The translations under genes were made by a program, and so were the position numbers. Of a DNA stretch of 64,000 nt, positions 32,808 through 43,860 are shown piece after piece. The notes under the pieces are model-generated. The model ran no database searches. It saw only the letters and a program-made list of their open reading frames with translations, and had not been told where the DNA came from. This DNA is from Sambucus nigra (Eukaryota > Streptophyta > Magnoliopsida > Dipsacales > Adoxaceae), in contig OX422215.1 in the NCBI GenBank assembly GCA_949130495.1, positions 524,887,755 to 524,951,754 on the forward strand. The letters run 5' to 3'. Every line of letters begins with the position of its first letter. Positions within the stretch are counted from its first letter, which is position 1.

Positions 32808-33370
32808 GATTCGGAAGAGACTGCACCAAACGTCTTCCGAGGCCAAGAAGAGGTCATCCCAGGTAAAACTCGGAGCAGAGTAGAAGAGAACGAAGAGGAT
32901 CGATACCTCTTCAAGAAGGGGGTTATGAGAGAAGGGGTCTTCTCATCAGATGCAGATGTATGGAGCCTCTTCATTGACGGCTCTCCCTGTGACAGTGGAA
33001 GCGGCGCGGGGCTAATACTCTCGGCTCCAGATGGCGCCAACATTGAATACGCCTTGAGATTCAACTTCTAGGCTTCTAACAATGAGTCCGAGTATGAGGC
33101 CATGATAGCAGGTCTCTTATTGGCAACAACTCTTCGAGTAAAGCGACTCCTACTCCATAGCGACTCAAGGTTGGTTATCAATCAAGTGTTGGGGGTATAC
33201 GAGGCCAAAGACGAAAGGATGGCCAAGTACTTAAAGAAGGTAAGAAGGTTGTTAGAGTATTTTGAAGAAGTAAAGCTGAAGAGAGTGCCTCGACTGAGCA
33301 ACAATCACGCTGATGCATTGGCAAGGCTGGCCTTGGCAATGAAGATAGATTTGGGAAGGACCATTCCAAT
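32808..33370 (+). pseudogene. Element B2 second RNase H domain
   Basis: W-S-L-F-I-D-G-S, N-N-E-S-E-Y-E-A-M-I-A-G, L-L-H-S-D-S-R-L-V-I-N-Q, and N-N-H-A-D-A-L-A-R-L-A give the four acidic-site regions of the extra RNase H found in Tat elements. An internal TAG at 33069-33071 interrupts it. All acidic positions look present. Confidence 0.85.
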
Positions 33371-34667
33371 CGAGGTCTTAGGGAAAGCAAGCATCAAGGA
33401 GGACGAGGTATGTAGCCCTTGTCACAATATGAACCTTGGAGACTCATGGATCGACCCGCTCGTCGGATACCTAAGAGATGAAGAGCTACCTGAGTCCAAG
33501 ATGGAAAGGAGAAAGTTGAGATACAGGGCTGCCAAGTTCTCAATAGTAGGAGACGTCTTGTATAAAAAGGGGTTTCTATTGCCTCTCCTCAGATGTGTGC
33601 ATCCCATGGAAGTACCCCAGGTCTTACAGGAGGTTCATGAGGGTTCTTGCTCTAGCCACATAGGGGGAAGTCCCTTAGCCAAGAGGATCATCACTCAGGG
33701 ATACTGGTGGCCTACCTTGTCTAAAGACGCTACAGACTATGTGAAGAGGTGTGGCAAATTTCAAAGGTTTGCCACTATCCCTCATCAACCCCATCAGCCT
33801 ATAACATCAATCTCTTCTCCATGGCCATTTACGGTATGGGGAATTGACTTAGTAGGACCTTTGCCAAGAGCTGTCAACAACTATAGATTCTTGATAGTTG
33901 CCATTGACTACTTTTCAAAGTGGGTGGAGGAAGAACCGATGATAACAATTACAGAGCAGAAGACCTTCCAGTTCATTTGGAAGAACATCATATGCAGATA
34001 TGGCCTCCCAAACACTCTCATCTCGGATAATGGGACCCGGTTCAAGAACTCCTCCTTAGAAAAATATTGCCTAAGAGTGGGGATTAAACAGTTCTTCTCA
34101 TCTCCTGGCCGACCTCAGGCAAATGGCCAGACCAAGGTCACTAACAGAACTATCTTGGACGGAATCAAGAAGAGGTTAGAAGATGCGAAGGGGAGATGTA
34201 CAGAAGAGGTCTACGCTGTATTATGGGCCTGCAGAACCACGGCAAGGACACCAACAGGAGAAACCCCATTCATGCTGGCACATGGCTTAGAGGCCGTCAT
34301 ACCAACGGAGGTAGGACTGTCGACTCATCGAATTCAGACCTACGACCCTGACAGCAATGGGGAGAAGAGAAGGCTAGACCTGGATCTTATCGAAGAAAGA
34401 AGGGAAGACGCAGAGGTCAGAAAAGCAGCCTACCAGCAGAGGGCGGCGAAATTCTACAACCAGAGGGTGAAGTCAAGACCCATTGCAGTGGGAGACCTAG
34501 TGCTAAAGAAGACCCTACAGAAGGCAAACAAGCTACACCCAAACTAGCATGGCCCCTACAAAGTAACGAAAGAGGTTGTTCCTGGCACTTACAGGCTAGA
34601 AAACCTAGAAGGAGAATCTTTCACTAACCCATGGAATGCTGACCATCTCAAGAGATATTACATATGA
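33371..34667 (+). pseudogene. Element B2 integrase
   Basis: The zinc-binding region has H-E-G...H-I-G-G, but the final pair reads C-G-K-F where B1 keeps C-D-K-C, so one zinc ligand is lost. In the core, W-G-I-D-L-V-G and I-S-D-N-G-T keep the two Asp. The third acidic residue, Glu in the G-Q-x-E-V-T-N motif kept by B1, is Lys here (GAG to AAG). TAG at 34545-34547 splits off the last segment, which still reads H-G-P-Y-K-V to a TGA at 34667. B1 has the same TAG. Confidence 0.9.
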
Positions 34668-34749
34668 TGTTGCATAGAATTTTATGTAAATGTACCATAG
34701 AAGAGGTTATTAATAAAGATCAGTTTCCATGACAGTTCTTGCTTCATCC

Positions 34750-35540
34750 TTAGATCATAAATTTATTATGGGGATAACATCTTAGGTGATGACCTCAGAC
34801 CCTCATAACATCACTCGGTGGTGAAGATGTCTGAGCTCAGACACCTTAGCAGATGACCTCAGACCCTTAACATCATTAATTTGGTGAATCATGGGGATAA
34901 CATCTTAGGTGATGACCTCAGACCCTCATAACATCACTCGGTGGTGAAGAGGTCTGAGCTCAGACACCTTAGCAGATGACCTCAGACCCTTAACATCATT
35001 AATTTGGTGAATTATGAGGATAACATCTTAGGTGATGACCTCAGACCTTCATAACATCACTCGGTGGTGAAGAGGTCTGAGCTCAGACACCTTAGCAGAT
35101 CACCTCAGACCCTTAACATCATTAATTTGGTGAATTATGGGGATAACATCTTAGGTGATGACCTCAAACCTTCATAACATCACTCAGTGGTGACGAGGTC
35201 TGAGCTCAGACACCTTAGCAGATGACCTCAGACCCTTAACATCATTAATTTGGTGAATTATGGGGATAACATCTTAGGTGATGACCTCAGACCCTCATAA
35301 CATCACTCGGTGGTTACGAGGTCTGAGCTCAGACACCTTAGCAGATGACCTCAGACTCTTAACATCATTAATTTGGTGAAATTTATTATGGGGCTAACGT
35401 CTTAGGTGATGACCTCAGACCTTCATAACATCACTCGGTTGGTACGAGGCCTGAGCTCAGACACCTTAGCAGATGACCTCAGAATCTTAACATCATTAAT
35501 TTGGTGAGATTAATTATGAGACTAACATCTTAGGTATTGA
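34750..35540. repeat. 123-bp tandem array in 3' region of B2
   Basis: About seven units, with GGGGATAACATCTTAGG-type landmarks at 34770, 34893, 35016, 35139, 35262, 35390 and 35518. Each 123-bp unit has two related halves built on GATGACCTCAGACC...AACATCA, so it is a dimer of a ~61-bp unit. A palindrome-like AGGTCTGAGCTCAGAC sits in each. The array lies between the converging ends of pol and the antisense gene. Confidence 0.9.
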
Positions 35541-35737
35541 CCTCAGAGCCTAATTACAATTCAGTGGTGAAGAGACCTGAGGCCAGAATTATTGACTGAG
35601 TATAAACAAGAACACTGCAACAAAATAATAGAAGAGATTGACATTCAGTAAAAGGAAGAGATCATATGGCATTCAGAGACATTGATTACAAATATTCCTT
35701 ACAAAGTACCGAGGTATTACAAGTTACAAATTACAAA

Positions 35738-38181
35738 TTAATTTGGAGTTATAAATCCTAAAGGTTTGGGGGGGGGGGGGGGAGGGACATTAACAATCTC
35801 GGCCAAGTTGGCTTGATCAGCATTGGTCACCTCGGCCACGTCATCAATATGGTCTTCCCCTCCGACCTCGTTTCCTCCAAGAATTGCAGTCTCGGCTGGA
35901 GCAGTAGCCTCGTCCTCCACCTCTTGAAGCGCCTGAGCAAATTGAGGGTCAGCAAAGCCGAGACCCACAAAGTCAGAGGCCTTTAGAGTGCCGACCTCCT
36001 TCTCTCTGACTTCAGCCCATTTGGTAGTGGCCTTGATACCTCTTTCAAGATATTCAAAGCCAAAACCCATGAACTCGTCTGAGCCTTTGTAGTCAGAAAT
36101 TATTTTGGGCGAGGCATCTTCAAGGGCAGCTTTGACAGCCGAGCTGACCTTCTGCTGCAGAACGTCATCTTTGGCCTTCAGGGCTCTGGCATGATCTTTG
36201 ACGAGCAGAGAGATGTCTTTTTCCAACCCATTAGCCTTGTTTTCATAGTTCTGCAGCTCTGACTTCAGACGGTCGACCTCAGCATTCAGGGCACTCTCAA
36301 CCTTCTCGACCTCTTGCCCCTTCTGGATAAGGGGCAATTTCCTCATAGCCCAGTTCGATAGTTGATACATAGCAGTCACTCCCTGCACATTTAATGAAGA
36401 GGTTAAGCGGGAGAAAAGTCAGATGTTGCACTTATAAAATTTTGACAAGGGAACAAATCATACCTGGGCGGCTCTGTGAAGGCCCAACTCAACCAGCAGG
36501 GAAATGTCCATAGCTCTGTAGAAACGCTTGTCGGCCTCGGTCATTACAGAGGCGAGTGCATCCATGGCCTGCCTGCTGTTGCCGACCACACTATCAGTCA
36601 ACTTCAGCTGATCCAGACGAGCCGTCAGGATGTCGGCCGAAGAGATTGGAATTGCAGCATCCGAGGCCTTCTTTTGCCTCAAGGTCGGCCTCTGATCCTC
36701 AGAGGCATGGGCTTCTGGGGCCCTCTTCTTGGAAGCCTGAGATTTGGATGTTGAGGGAGCTGGGGGAGGAGCGTTCAGACCAGCCTTTTTAGCAAGCCTC
36801 GCCAAGCTCGGAGCATCCATCTCCCATAGTTCGTCCGAGATGTCTTGTGGTCGCTCTGCAAAAGTTAAAAGATATGGGTTAGAAATCAGATATGAATGAG
36901 TTCAGAGGTTAGACTTACAATAAAAATTCTTACCAAAGTCAACAAGGGGGCTTCCACCCAGGCTCGTCCCCGAGAGATACTGGGGGGTCAGCAAGTGTTC
37001 GAACTTAACAAACAGACCATATGCCCCTTGGTCTTGCAGGGCCCTCACCTTCTGCATATTTTGAAGACTTAGACCAGGATCGGCCCTGGCAGACATGGTG
37101 ACCTTGCCCCATTTGAGGGGTATCCTCGGCTCAAGTGTGGAAGAGGGGACGCATGGGCCAAATTCCCATGGTCCTGAGGCGAAAAAATAACGGGGCTTCC
37201 AGTTATGATTTGAGGTCTGAGTCACCTGGAGCATTTTCTTCTCAGGCCTCCGAGCCACAAAATGATAGTAGCTCGGATGGTTTTTGGCCGAGGTTGGGAC
37301 ATAACAACCAACAAAGACCTGAACTGGGAGGTCAGAGTGGTGAACTGCCCTCCACAGGATAATGGCCCCTATGATGACTCTCCAGGCATTGGGAGATAGC
37401 TTTGAGGGGGCCAAGTTGATGTAAGAGAGAATGGATTTGATGATGGGATGAATGGGTAGGCGAAACCCTAACTTGAACATCTGCTCGTACAGGCAGATTT
37501 CTCCATCTCGGCCGTGATAGGCCCTCTCTTCCCTCAGAGGTCTCCTTAATCTTATGGAGGGACTAATGGACTATAAGTATCTGAAGCACAGAAGATCCAC
37601 CTCAGTGACTGTGCTCTCGAACTCGTCCGCCTCAGAGATGTCAATATCGCTTACAGCATCTTCATCATCATCAAGCTCAACGTCGGCCAGAGCAGATGTA
37701 GATGGGTTACTAGGGAATCTCTGAGCGAACTCTGCCCCTGTGACGGCCGACAGGGGGATGGCATCAAGAATGGGTGGCACAGCCACACTCGGCTCAAGCA
37801 CTTCAACCTCTTAAGAAGAGGCTGAGGTGCTGGAGCCATTATGGGATGAATCTCGGCTGGATACCTCGGCCTGATCAGGGTCCTGATCAGGCTGAGGTGT
37901 GAAATCCATAGCTTCCTGGAAAGAGTCCACTAACATAGGGTCTGAGGTAGAAGCTTTAGACTCAGACATAGGTGTTGGATCAGTAGGCACCCCTGTATAA
38001 TAGAAGTTCTCCGGGGGTCAGGATATATAACCCTCAGAGGTGGTGGAAACAAGGGTCTAATGGGAAACTCTTGTGACCTACGAGCTTCCTCTTGAGCTCT
38101 CTCTATTTGCCTAATCTTTTCTAGGGTCTTCTCTCTGAGAGAGGTGAAATCCTCAAGAAGTTGGTATAAAGGTCTGAGCAT
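35738..38181 (-). pseudogene. Antisense spliced gene of element B2 (gypsy-type transposon family)
   Basis: Starts at ATG 38181 (M-L-R-P-L-Y-Q-L). A frameshift lies near 38017 and TAG at 37571-37573 breaks the first exon, whose donor is near 36933. Further exons are 36855-36464 and 36382-35738, with GT-AG introns that join in frame at the first junction. The region E-Q-M-F-K-L-G-F-R-L-P-I-H-P...L-S-P-N-A-W-R matches the pattern of the plant 'putative gypsy-type transposon' family (Pfam PF04195, recalled). The last exon has a heptad-rich segment (likely coiled coil), the motif A-S-D-F-V-G-L-G-F and a Pro run from a G15 tract. Role unknown. B1 carries the same gene. Confidence 0.75.
35768..35782. 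repeat. G15 homopolymer in antisense gene
   Basis: Fifteen G on the plus strand encode a Pro run near the C-terminus of the antisense gene. The length may be uncertain because homopolymers are prone to sequencing error. Confidence 0.85.
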
Positions 38182-38736
38182 CAGAGGACAACCCTAAACT
38201 TGGGAAAAACTCCTAAAACTACAAACACGATTGACTTGTAAAATAAAGGAGTTTAAAGATCAAACTTGGAAGTTTAAAGCAAACCCAGTTCGCCTGAGAC
38301 AATGGTACTCGCCGGAAAACTTAAAAACTCGCCGAAAAATGCAAACCAAATACCAGAAACAAAGGAAATGGAAAGGAAGAAGTACCTGGAAATGAATCGA
38401 TGAATGAAATGAAGAAAACTCGCAAGAAAATCGAAAAAGGCTTCGGCAGAAGAAGCGTTGAGTAGAGAAGCTTTGGAGAGAGAGAAATCGCAAGAACAAT
38501 TTGTGCGCAGGAATGAAGTGGAGAAGAAAGAGAAAAATAAGGGTTCAAACCCTTAAATGCGTGGGCACAATTCCCAAGGCACATCATTGCCTTGGGAGCC
38601 CTAAAGGACAGCTGACGGTAGACGCAAACCAAGTAAGCACGTTCAAGCGTGGACAGGTGTCATGCAGGTATTAGCTTGGGACGGACAGGCCTCAGAGGTG
38701 TAGTAATCCCCTAGCCACTTGCCCTCGCATATGACT
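38182..38736. other. Leader/promoter side of B2 antisense gene
   Basis: No supported gene. Overlapping minus-strand frames of 79 and 103 codons lie here in what should be the leader of the antisense gene. I saw no motif in them. Confidence 0.5.
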
Positions 38737-38753
38737 AAGGGCTGGGGGGTGAT
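38737..38753 (+). other. Polypurine tract of element B2
   Basis: AAGGGCTGGGGGGTGAT lies directly before the 3' LTR. B1 has a near-identical AAGGGCTAGAGGGTGAT. It would prime plus-strand cDNA. Confidence 0.75.
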
Positions 38754-39737
38754 TGATATGCCCCAAGTGTAACCTCGTCCTAGAGACACCAACCTCGGCC
38801 AAGATGATGGCCGAGATATTGATCAACTCTAGATAAGCCATGGGCCCATGATATCATCCCTCGGCCAGACCAGTGTCAGCCTGGGCCGACACTATCACCT
38901 ACATTTCCAATGGACGCTACGCGTATCACAGGCATCAATAGCACTCTCGTACACCGGGGTATGGAAACCTCGGCCGAGTTCAGGCCGAGGTGACAAGAAG
39001 CCTTAGTAATCGTCAGCATGGAATCACTCCAACCTCGATTGGGGCCGAGGTGACAAGAAGCCTTGGTGATCTTCATGGAATCAGTTCAACCTCGGCTGGG
39101 GCTGACCCCAGCATAATGTCTCAGCTGAGATCAGGCCGAGACTCCCTATGACACATCTCGGATTGAACGGGCATCAAGCTTTTATAGCTCGGCCTCTCCA
39201 AGGCCGAGGTCATCCACCAGTATGGCGGTCGAGCATCTGTTGACATTTGGATAAGGACACATGGGCACAAATCAGTTGTAACAAGATTATTCTCCACATG
39301 TGGGGAGAATATTTATCATCATTCCTTACATGTGACAGTGACAGATGGCACTCCCATATTGGTGAGGCTACCACACACATGCTCATTACATGCATGGGGG
39401 GTACATTACACCCCCTAGGCACTATATATAGGGATCATCCCCTACCTTGCAAAGGGATCCCAGTTATTCAACCCTAGCTAAAACTCTGTCTAAATATACA
39501 ATAGAGAGAGAAAGCTTGAGAGATTGTATCCATGGCCATTAGTGCCTTTATTCAGTGATATTACTCACACACTCACAGTGGACGTAGGCCAGATTGGCTG
39601 AACCACTTATATTCCGGTGTTGATTCCTCTTATCCTTCTCTCATTCTCTTATCTCTTTATATAACTGTGCTGCCATTGGTATTCCTACATTGAGCTTGAA
39701 AATACCTTACCTGGTGGTGCTGATTCCGGCATCATCA
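38754..39737 (+). repeat. 3' LTR of element B2
   Basis: 984 bp, the same length as the 5' LTR. By eye about 28 differences fall in the first half and about 10 in the second, many being transitions. Confidence 0.92.
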
Positions 39738-41108
39738 AGAGACTATCCAAGTCAAGGAGCATAGCTGGCTCACATAGGGGAGGTGACAAACATTGGCCTC
39801 GTCATGGCCGACCCCCATATGGACGAGACTGTGGTCAGGGGGAAGTCAACAGTCGACATTGTTCTGCTGCTGGGGAACCCTCGGTTCACCCCTTGGATGT
39901 GGCTGGGGACAACCTCGTCTAAGACGACACTGCCAAACCCTGGAATGATTCCATCCAAAGGCTTGAAGATAAGATAGGGAACCTCATAAAAAGACGAGAC
40001 CCACTACAAAGGGGATTCTCAGAGGGCTCCTCATTTGTGGCAAAGATTTTCAACTTCCTAACCCCTGCCAAATTTAAACCACCAATGGTGTCTCCCAAGT
40101 ACGATGGTAGTACCAACCCAGTGCATCGTATTGAGATGTATCAGTCTGCAGCAGACATTTATTCAATCCTTGATGAGATGAGATGCCGAGCTTTCTCAAG
40201 CACTTTAATGGGTGCTGCACATATTTGGTTCACTTCTCCTCCTAAAGATTCTGTTGAGAACTTTAAGGGTTTGGCCGATCGTTTTATACACAACTTTTAT
40301 TTTAGGGTAAGACCTAATAAGAAGATAACCCATTTACTCTATGTAAATCAAGGCAACAATGAAAGCCTCAGAGACTACATCCCAAGGTTCAACAAGGAAA
40401 AGTTGGAGGTTGAATACTATGAAGAGAATATAGCCATGACAACCCTCATTGGAGGACTTCAGAAGGGAAAGTTAATCTGAAAGCTTGCGTAAGACCCTCC
40501 TAAGTCTATGGCCGAGTTGTTAGCAACAGCTGGCAAGGTCATGAACGTAGAAGAAGCAATGGCTGCAAAGTATGAGGATGATAATGGAAGTAGCAGTGGG
40601 AAATTTTAAAGGAAGAAGGATGGAAAGAAGAGGGCTCTAGATGGCAAGTTTGCACACTATACTCCTCAAACTGTGAGTTGCGAACACATCCTCAATGAAA
40701 TAAAAAATGATAGATCCCTGAGATAGTCGAAGAATCTGAAGGCCCCTCCACATAAGAGGAACAAGAACCTATGGTGAGAGTTCCACCAAGATCACGACCA
40801 TTTAACTGACAAGTGTTTCTCCCTGAAGGACGAAATTGAGAAGATGTTGAAATCTGGAAAGCTCAAAAACTATGTGGATGGTAGATCTTCTAAGGGGGGA
40901 AGAGACGACCCTAAAAAGAAAATAAATGATAAATGTCGGGAAGATGTCCCTGCCAGAAGAGCTGATGACTCAGATGATGATGACGATGACCCTGACCTAC
41001 CACCAAAAGATGACAATGCCCCAGTGAAAAGGTTTTGTATAATTTCTTTCGATGTGAACACCATCCGTAGCAGGGGGCGGCTCAGAGGTAGCTTATCGTA
41101 AGGCCCAT
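39738..41108 (+). pseudogene. Element B1 gag, continuation after B2
   Basis: AGAGA at 39738-39742 is the right target duplication. Gag then resumes with R-L-S-K-S-R-S, aligning with B2. Core motifs A-H-I-W-F-T-S and S-L-R-D-Y-I-P-R-F-N-K-E are readable. Stops include TGA at 40478-40480 (B2 has TGG), a TAA shortly after, TAA near 40607, TAG near 40725 and TGA near 40777. The acidic tail and the protease entry follow. Confidence 0.85.
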
Positions 41109-41660
41109 GTGGCAGAGGTCAAAGCAGTGGCTAAGGCCAAGCTTATAAACTTCGCCTCTGCAGAGGTTAAACACGAGAAGAGAAAAAAGGTAGATATGGA
41201 CACCCTCGTAGTTGGATTCTCACGAATTGATTTCAAAGGTATCTTAGCTCCTCACGATGAACCTTTGGTAATCACCACTAGGGTGCTTGGGTGTGAAGTT
41301 CAGAGAATCCTCGTTGATGGGGGTAGTTCTGCAAACGTTATATTTTGGCCCTGTTTTAAGAGCCTAGGTCGTAGCAGAGCTAGGCTTGTCCCTTATCATC
41401 ATCCCTTGATTGGCTTCAGCGGTGAAAAGGTTCATCCATTGGGGATGTATGAAATGGATGTTAGAATGGGAGATTAATGGCCTAAGAGGTTGACCAGAAA
41501 AATCAATTTCTTTGTGATGGATAAAAACGTCTTCTCAGCCTACAACCTCATCATAGGACGAGTAGACCTCAAGGAATTTGAGGTCGTGCCTTCAACGGTC
41601 CACCAAATGCTAAAATCCTCGACTCCTTATGGAGTAGGGGAAGTGTAAGGTGACCAAACA
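41109..41660 (+). pseudogene. Element B1 retropepsin-like domain
   Basis: V-G-F-S-R-I-D-F and I-L-V-D-G-G-S-S-A-N-V-I-F-W align with B2, with Asn where B2 has Asp after S-S-A. TAA at 41475-41477 and a further TAA near 41647 (B2 has CAA) break it. Confidence 0.8.
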
Positions 41661-43172
41661 TTGACGCGGGAATACTACTTCAACTCTGCAGAAGAGAGAA
41701 AAGCTTATAAGAAGGAAATAACCACGTACAACATTGACACACTTGATCCTAGAGATGAAATAAAACTCAAAAAGGGAGAGGACACGGAGGAGGTAGAATC
41801 CATTGTCCTCAATGAGGATGAGCCAAAAAAAACTATCCGAATCGGTAAGGACCTAAGACCTGAGATCAAGAAGGAACTAGTGAAGTTGTTAAGCAAGAGA
41901 CAGAGTGTCTTTGCATGGAGCCATGCAGACATGCCAGGTATTGATCCTGAGATTATGTGCCATAAACTCAATATTGTAGAGGACGCTAGGCCCATCAAGA
42001 AGAGAAGAAGAGTGTACTCAAGAGAGAAGTATGGTGTCATCAGAGAAGAGGTTAGAAATCTTGAAGAGGCCAGGTTCATTAGAGAAGTCATATACCCTCA
42101 GTGGTTATCTAACGCTGTCATTGTGCCAAAAGCTAATAGGAAATGGAGGATGTGCGTAGATTTTACTAATTTAAATAAGTTTTGCCTAAAAGACAGTTTC
42201 CCCTTACCTCGTATTAATCAGATAGTGGATGCCACAATAGGACATGAGCTCATGAGTTTCATGGATGCATATTTCGGGTATAATCAGATCTTTATGAAGT
42301 TAGAATACTCAGAGAAGACATCATTCATCACAGACAAGGGGACCTATTACTATAAGGTCATGCCCTTTAGGATGAAGAATGAAGGGGTTACTTACCAATG
42401 TCTTGTAAATAAGATGTTCGAGGATCAGATTGGCAAGTCCATGGAGGTACATATGGACGACATGCTGACAAAGAGTCTGAAGATCGACATTCATGTGGCC
42501 GACCTTACAAGAACTTTTAACACCATGGACAAGTACAGAATGAAGCTTAACCCGGCCAAATGTGTCTTCGGGGTAGGAGCGGGGAAGTTTTTGGGATTCA
42601 TTGTCAACCAAAGGGGAATAAAGTCTAACCCTGAGAATATCAAGGCTTTGCTAGAAATGAAGACACCCAGAACCATCAAAGACATTCAGAGGCTAACCGG
42701 AAGAGTTGTTACACTTAACAGGTTCATCTCGAAAACTATAGAAAAGTGTTTTCCTATTTTCAAAGTGCTTAAAAAGGCCTTAGAATGGGATGAGGAATGA
42801 GATAAAGCTTTTAAGGAGCTCAAGTCCTACCTCGGATCCCCTCTACTCCTATCTCGGCCAATCTTGGGTGAGAAGTTGTATGTATATCTAGTTGTCTCAG
42901 AGTCAGCCATTAGTGCTACAATAATAAGAGAAGATGATGGAGTGTAGAGGCCAGTGTACTTCAATAGTAAAGATCTTCAGGGGTCTGAACATAAGTACCC
43001 TAGGATTGAAAAATTAGCCTATGCTTTGATACATGCTTCTAGGAAAATGAAGCCATACTTCCAAGCCCACTCTATGGTCATCCTCACTGATTCCCCACTC
43101 AGACAGGTCCTCCATAAGCCTGAGAAGTCAGGTAGGCTAATGACCTGGGCCATCGAGTTGGGGGGAATATGA
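41661..43172 (+). pseudogene. Element B1 reverse transcriptase and RNase H
   Basis: A 379-codon open stretch (41661-42800) covers nearly all of RT: W-S-H-A-D-M-P-G-I-D-P, S-R-E-K-Y-G, C-V-D-F-T-N-L-N, F-M-D-A-Y-F-G-Y-N-Q and V-H-M-D-D-M-L-T-K-S. The catalytic box reads H-M-D-D, keeping both Asp. TGA at 42798-42800 and TAG near 42945 (B2 CAG) precede RNase H, which reads V-Y-F-N-S-K-D-L to a frame break at 43172. Confidence 0.88.
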
Positions 43173-43860
43173 CATTGTTTATCAACCCAAGGTTGCCATC
43201 AAGGGGCAGGCACTCATAGACTTTGTAGTCGAGTTTACTTGGGAAGAGGCTGAGGTTGAGATTAGTCAAAAGGTTGCAGATGAACCAAATCTAAACGTCT
43301 TCCAAGATCCGAACGAAGTTGAGTCAAGCAATGCCAGCAAAAGAATAGTTGAGAATGAGGAAGACATGTACCTCTTCAAGCAAGGGACCCTATCAGAGGG
43401 AAAATTCTCTTCAAATGAAGTTGTTTGGAACCTCTTCATTGATGGGTCATCCTATGAAATCGAAAGTGGAGCGGGGCTGATAGTGTCAACACCGGATGGT
43501 ACCGATATTGAATATGCACTGGGGGTTCAACTTCAAAGCTTCAAACAACGAGTCAGAGTACGAGGCACTAGTAGCAGGTCTCTCTTTGGCAAAAGCCTTT
43601 AGTGTCGGCCAACTCCTAGTCCACAGTCACTCAAGGTTGGTCGTCAACCAAAGCCTGGGAGTGTATGAGGCCAAAGACAAAAGGATAGCCAAATATATTA
43701 TGAGGGTGAGAATGATGCTAGAAAACTTCAAGGAAGTAAGGATGAAGAGGATACCTCGGCAAGACAATAGCCGAGATGATTCACTCGCAAGGTTAGCCTC
43801 AACAATAAGGACAGACATAAAAATAATAGTACCCGTTAAGATTCAGCTCAAGACGACCAT
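43173..43860 (+). pseudogene. Element B1 second RNase H domain
   Basis: L-F-I-D-G-S-S, N-N-E-S-E-Y-E-A-L-V-A-G and L-L-V-H-S-H-S-R-L-V-V-N align with B2. The third motif has His where B2 has Asp (H-S-D-S). The frame shifts by one base near 43525. The late motif reads N-S-R-D-D-S-L-A-R-L-A. Confidence 0.8.

Larger units (their letters stand above)
27501..39737 (+). mobile_element. Element B2: Tat-like Ty3/Gypsy retrotransposon with antisense gene
   Basis: A structurally complete 12,237-bp element: 5' LTR, primer site, gag, protease, RT, RNase H, second RNase H, integrase, a 123-bp tandem array, a spliced antisense gene, PPT and 3' LTR. Both LTRs are 984 bp and differ at about 38 positions by my count, with no indel seen. 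It sits in B1 gag with a 5-bp duplication (one mismatch). Stops, one frameshift and lost catalytic residues make it non-functional. Confidence 0.93.

Noticed and set aside
35738..36388. A host coiled-coil protein gene on the minus strand
   Set aside because: The same gene occurs in B1 at the same position relative to pol and LTR, so it belongs to the retrotransposon.
38321..38632. 103-codon minus-strand frame
   Set aside because: It lies in the presumed leader of the antisense gene, overlaps another frame, and no counterpart is kept in B1.
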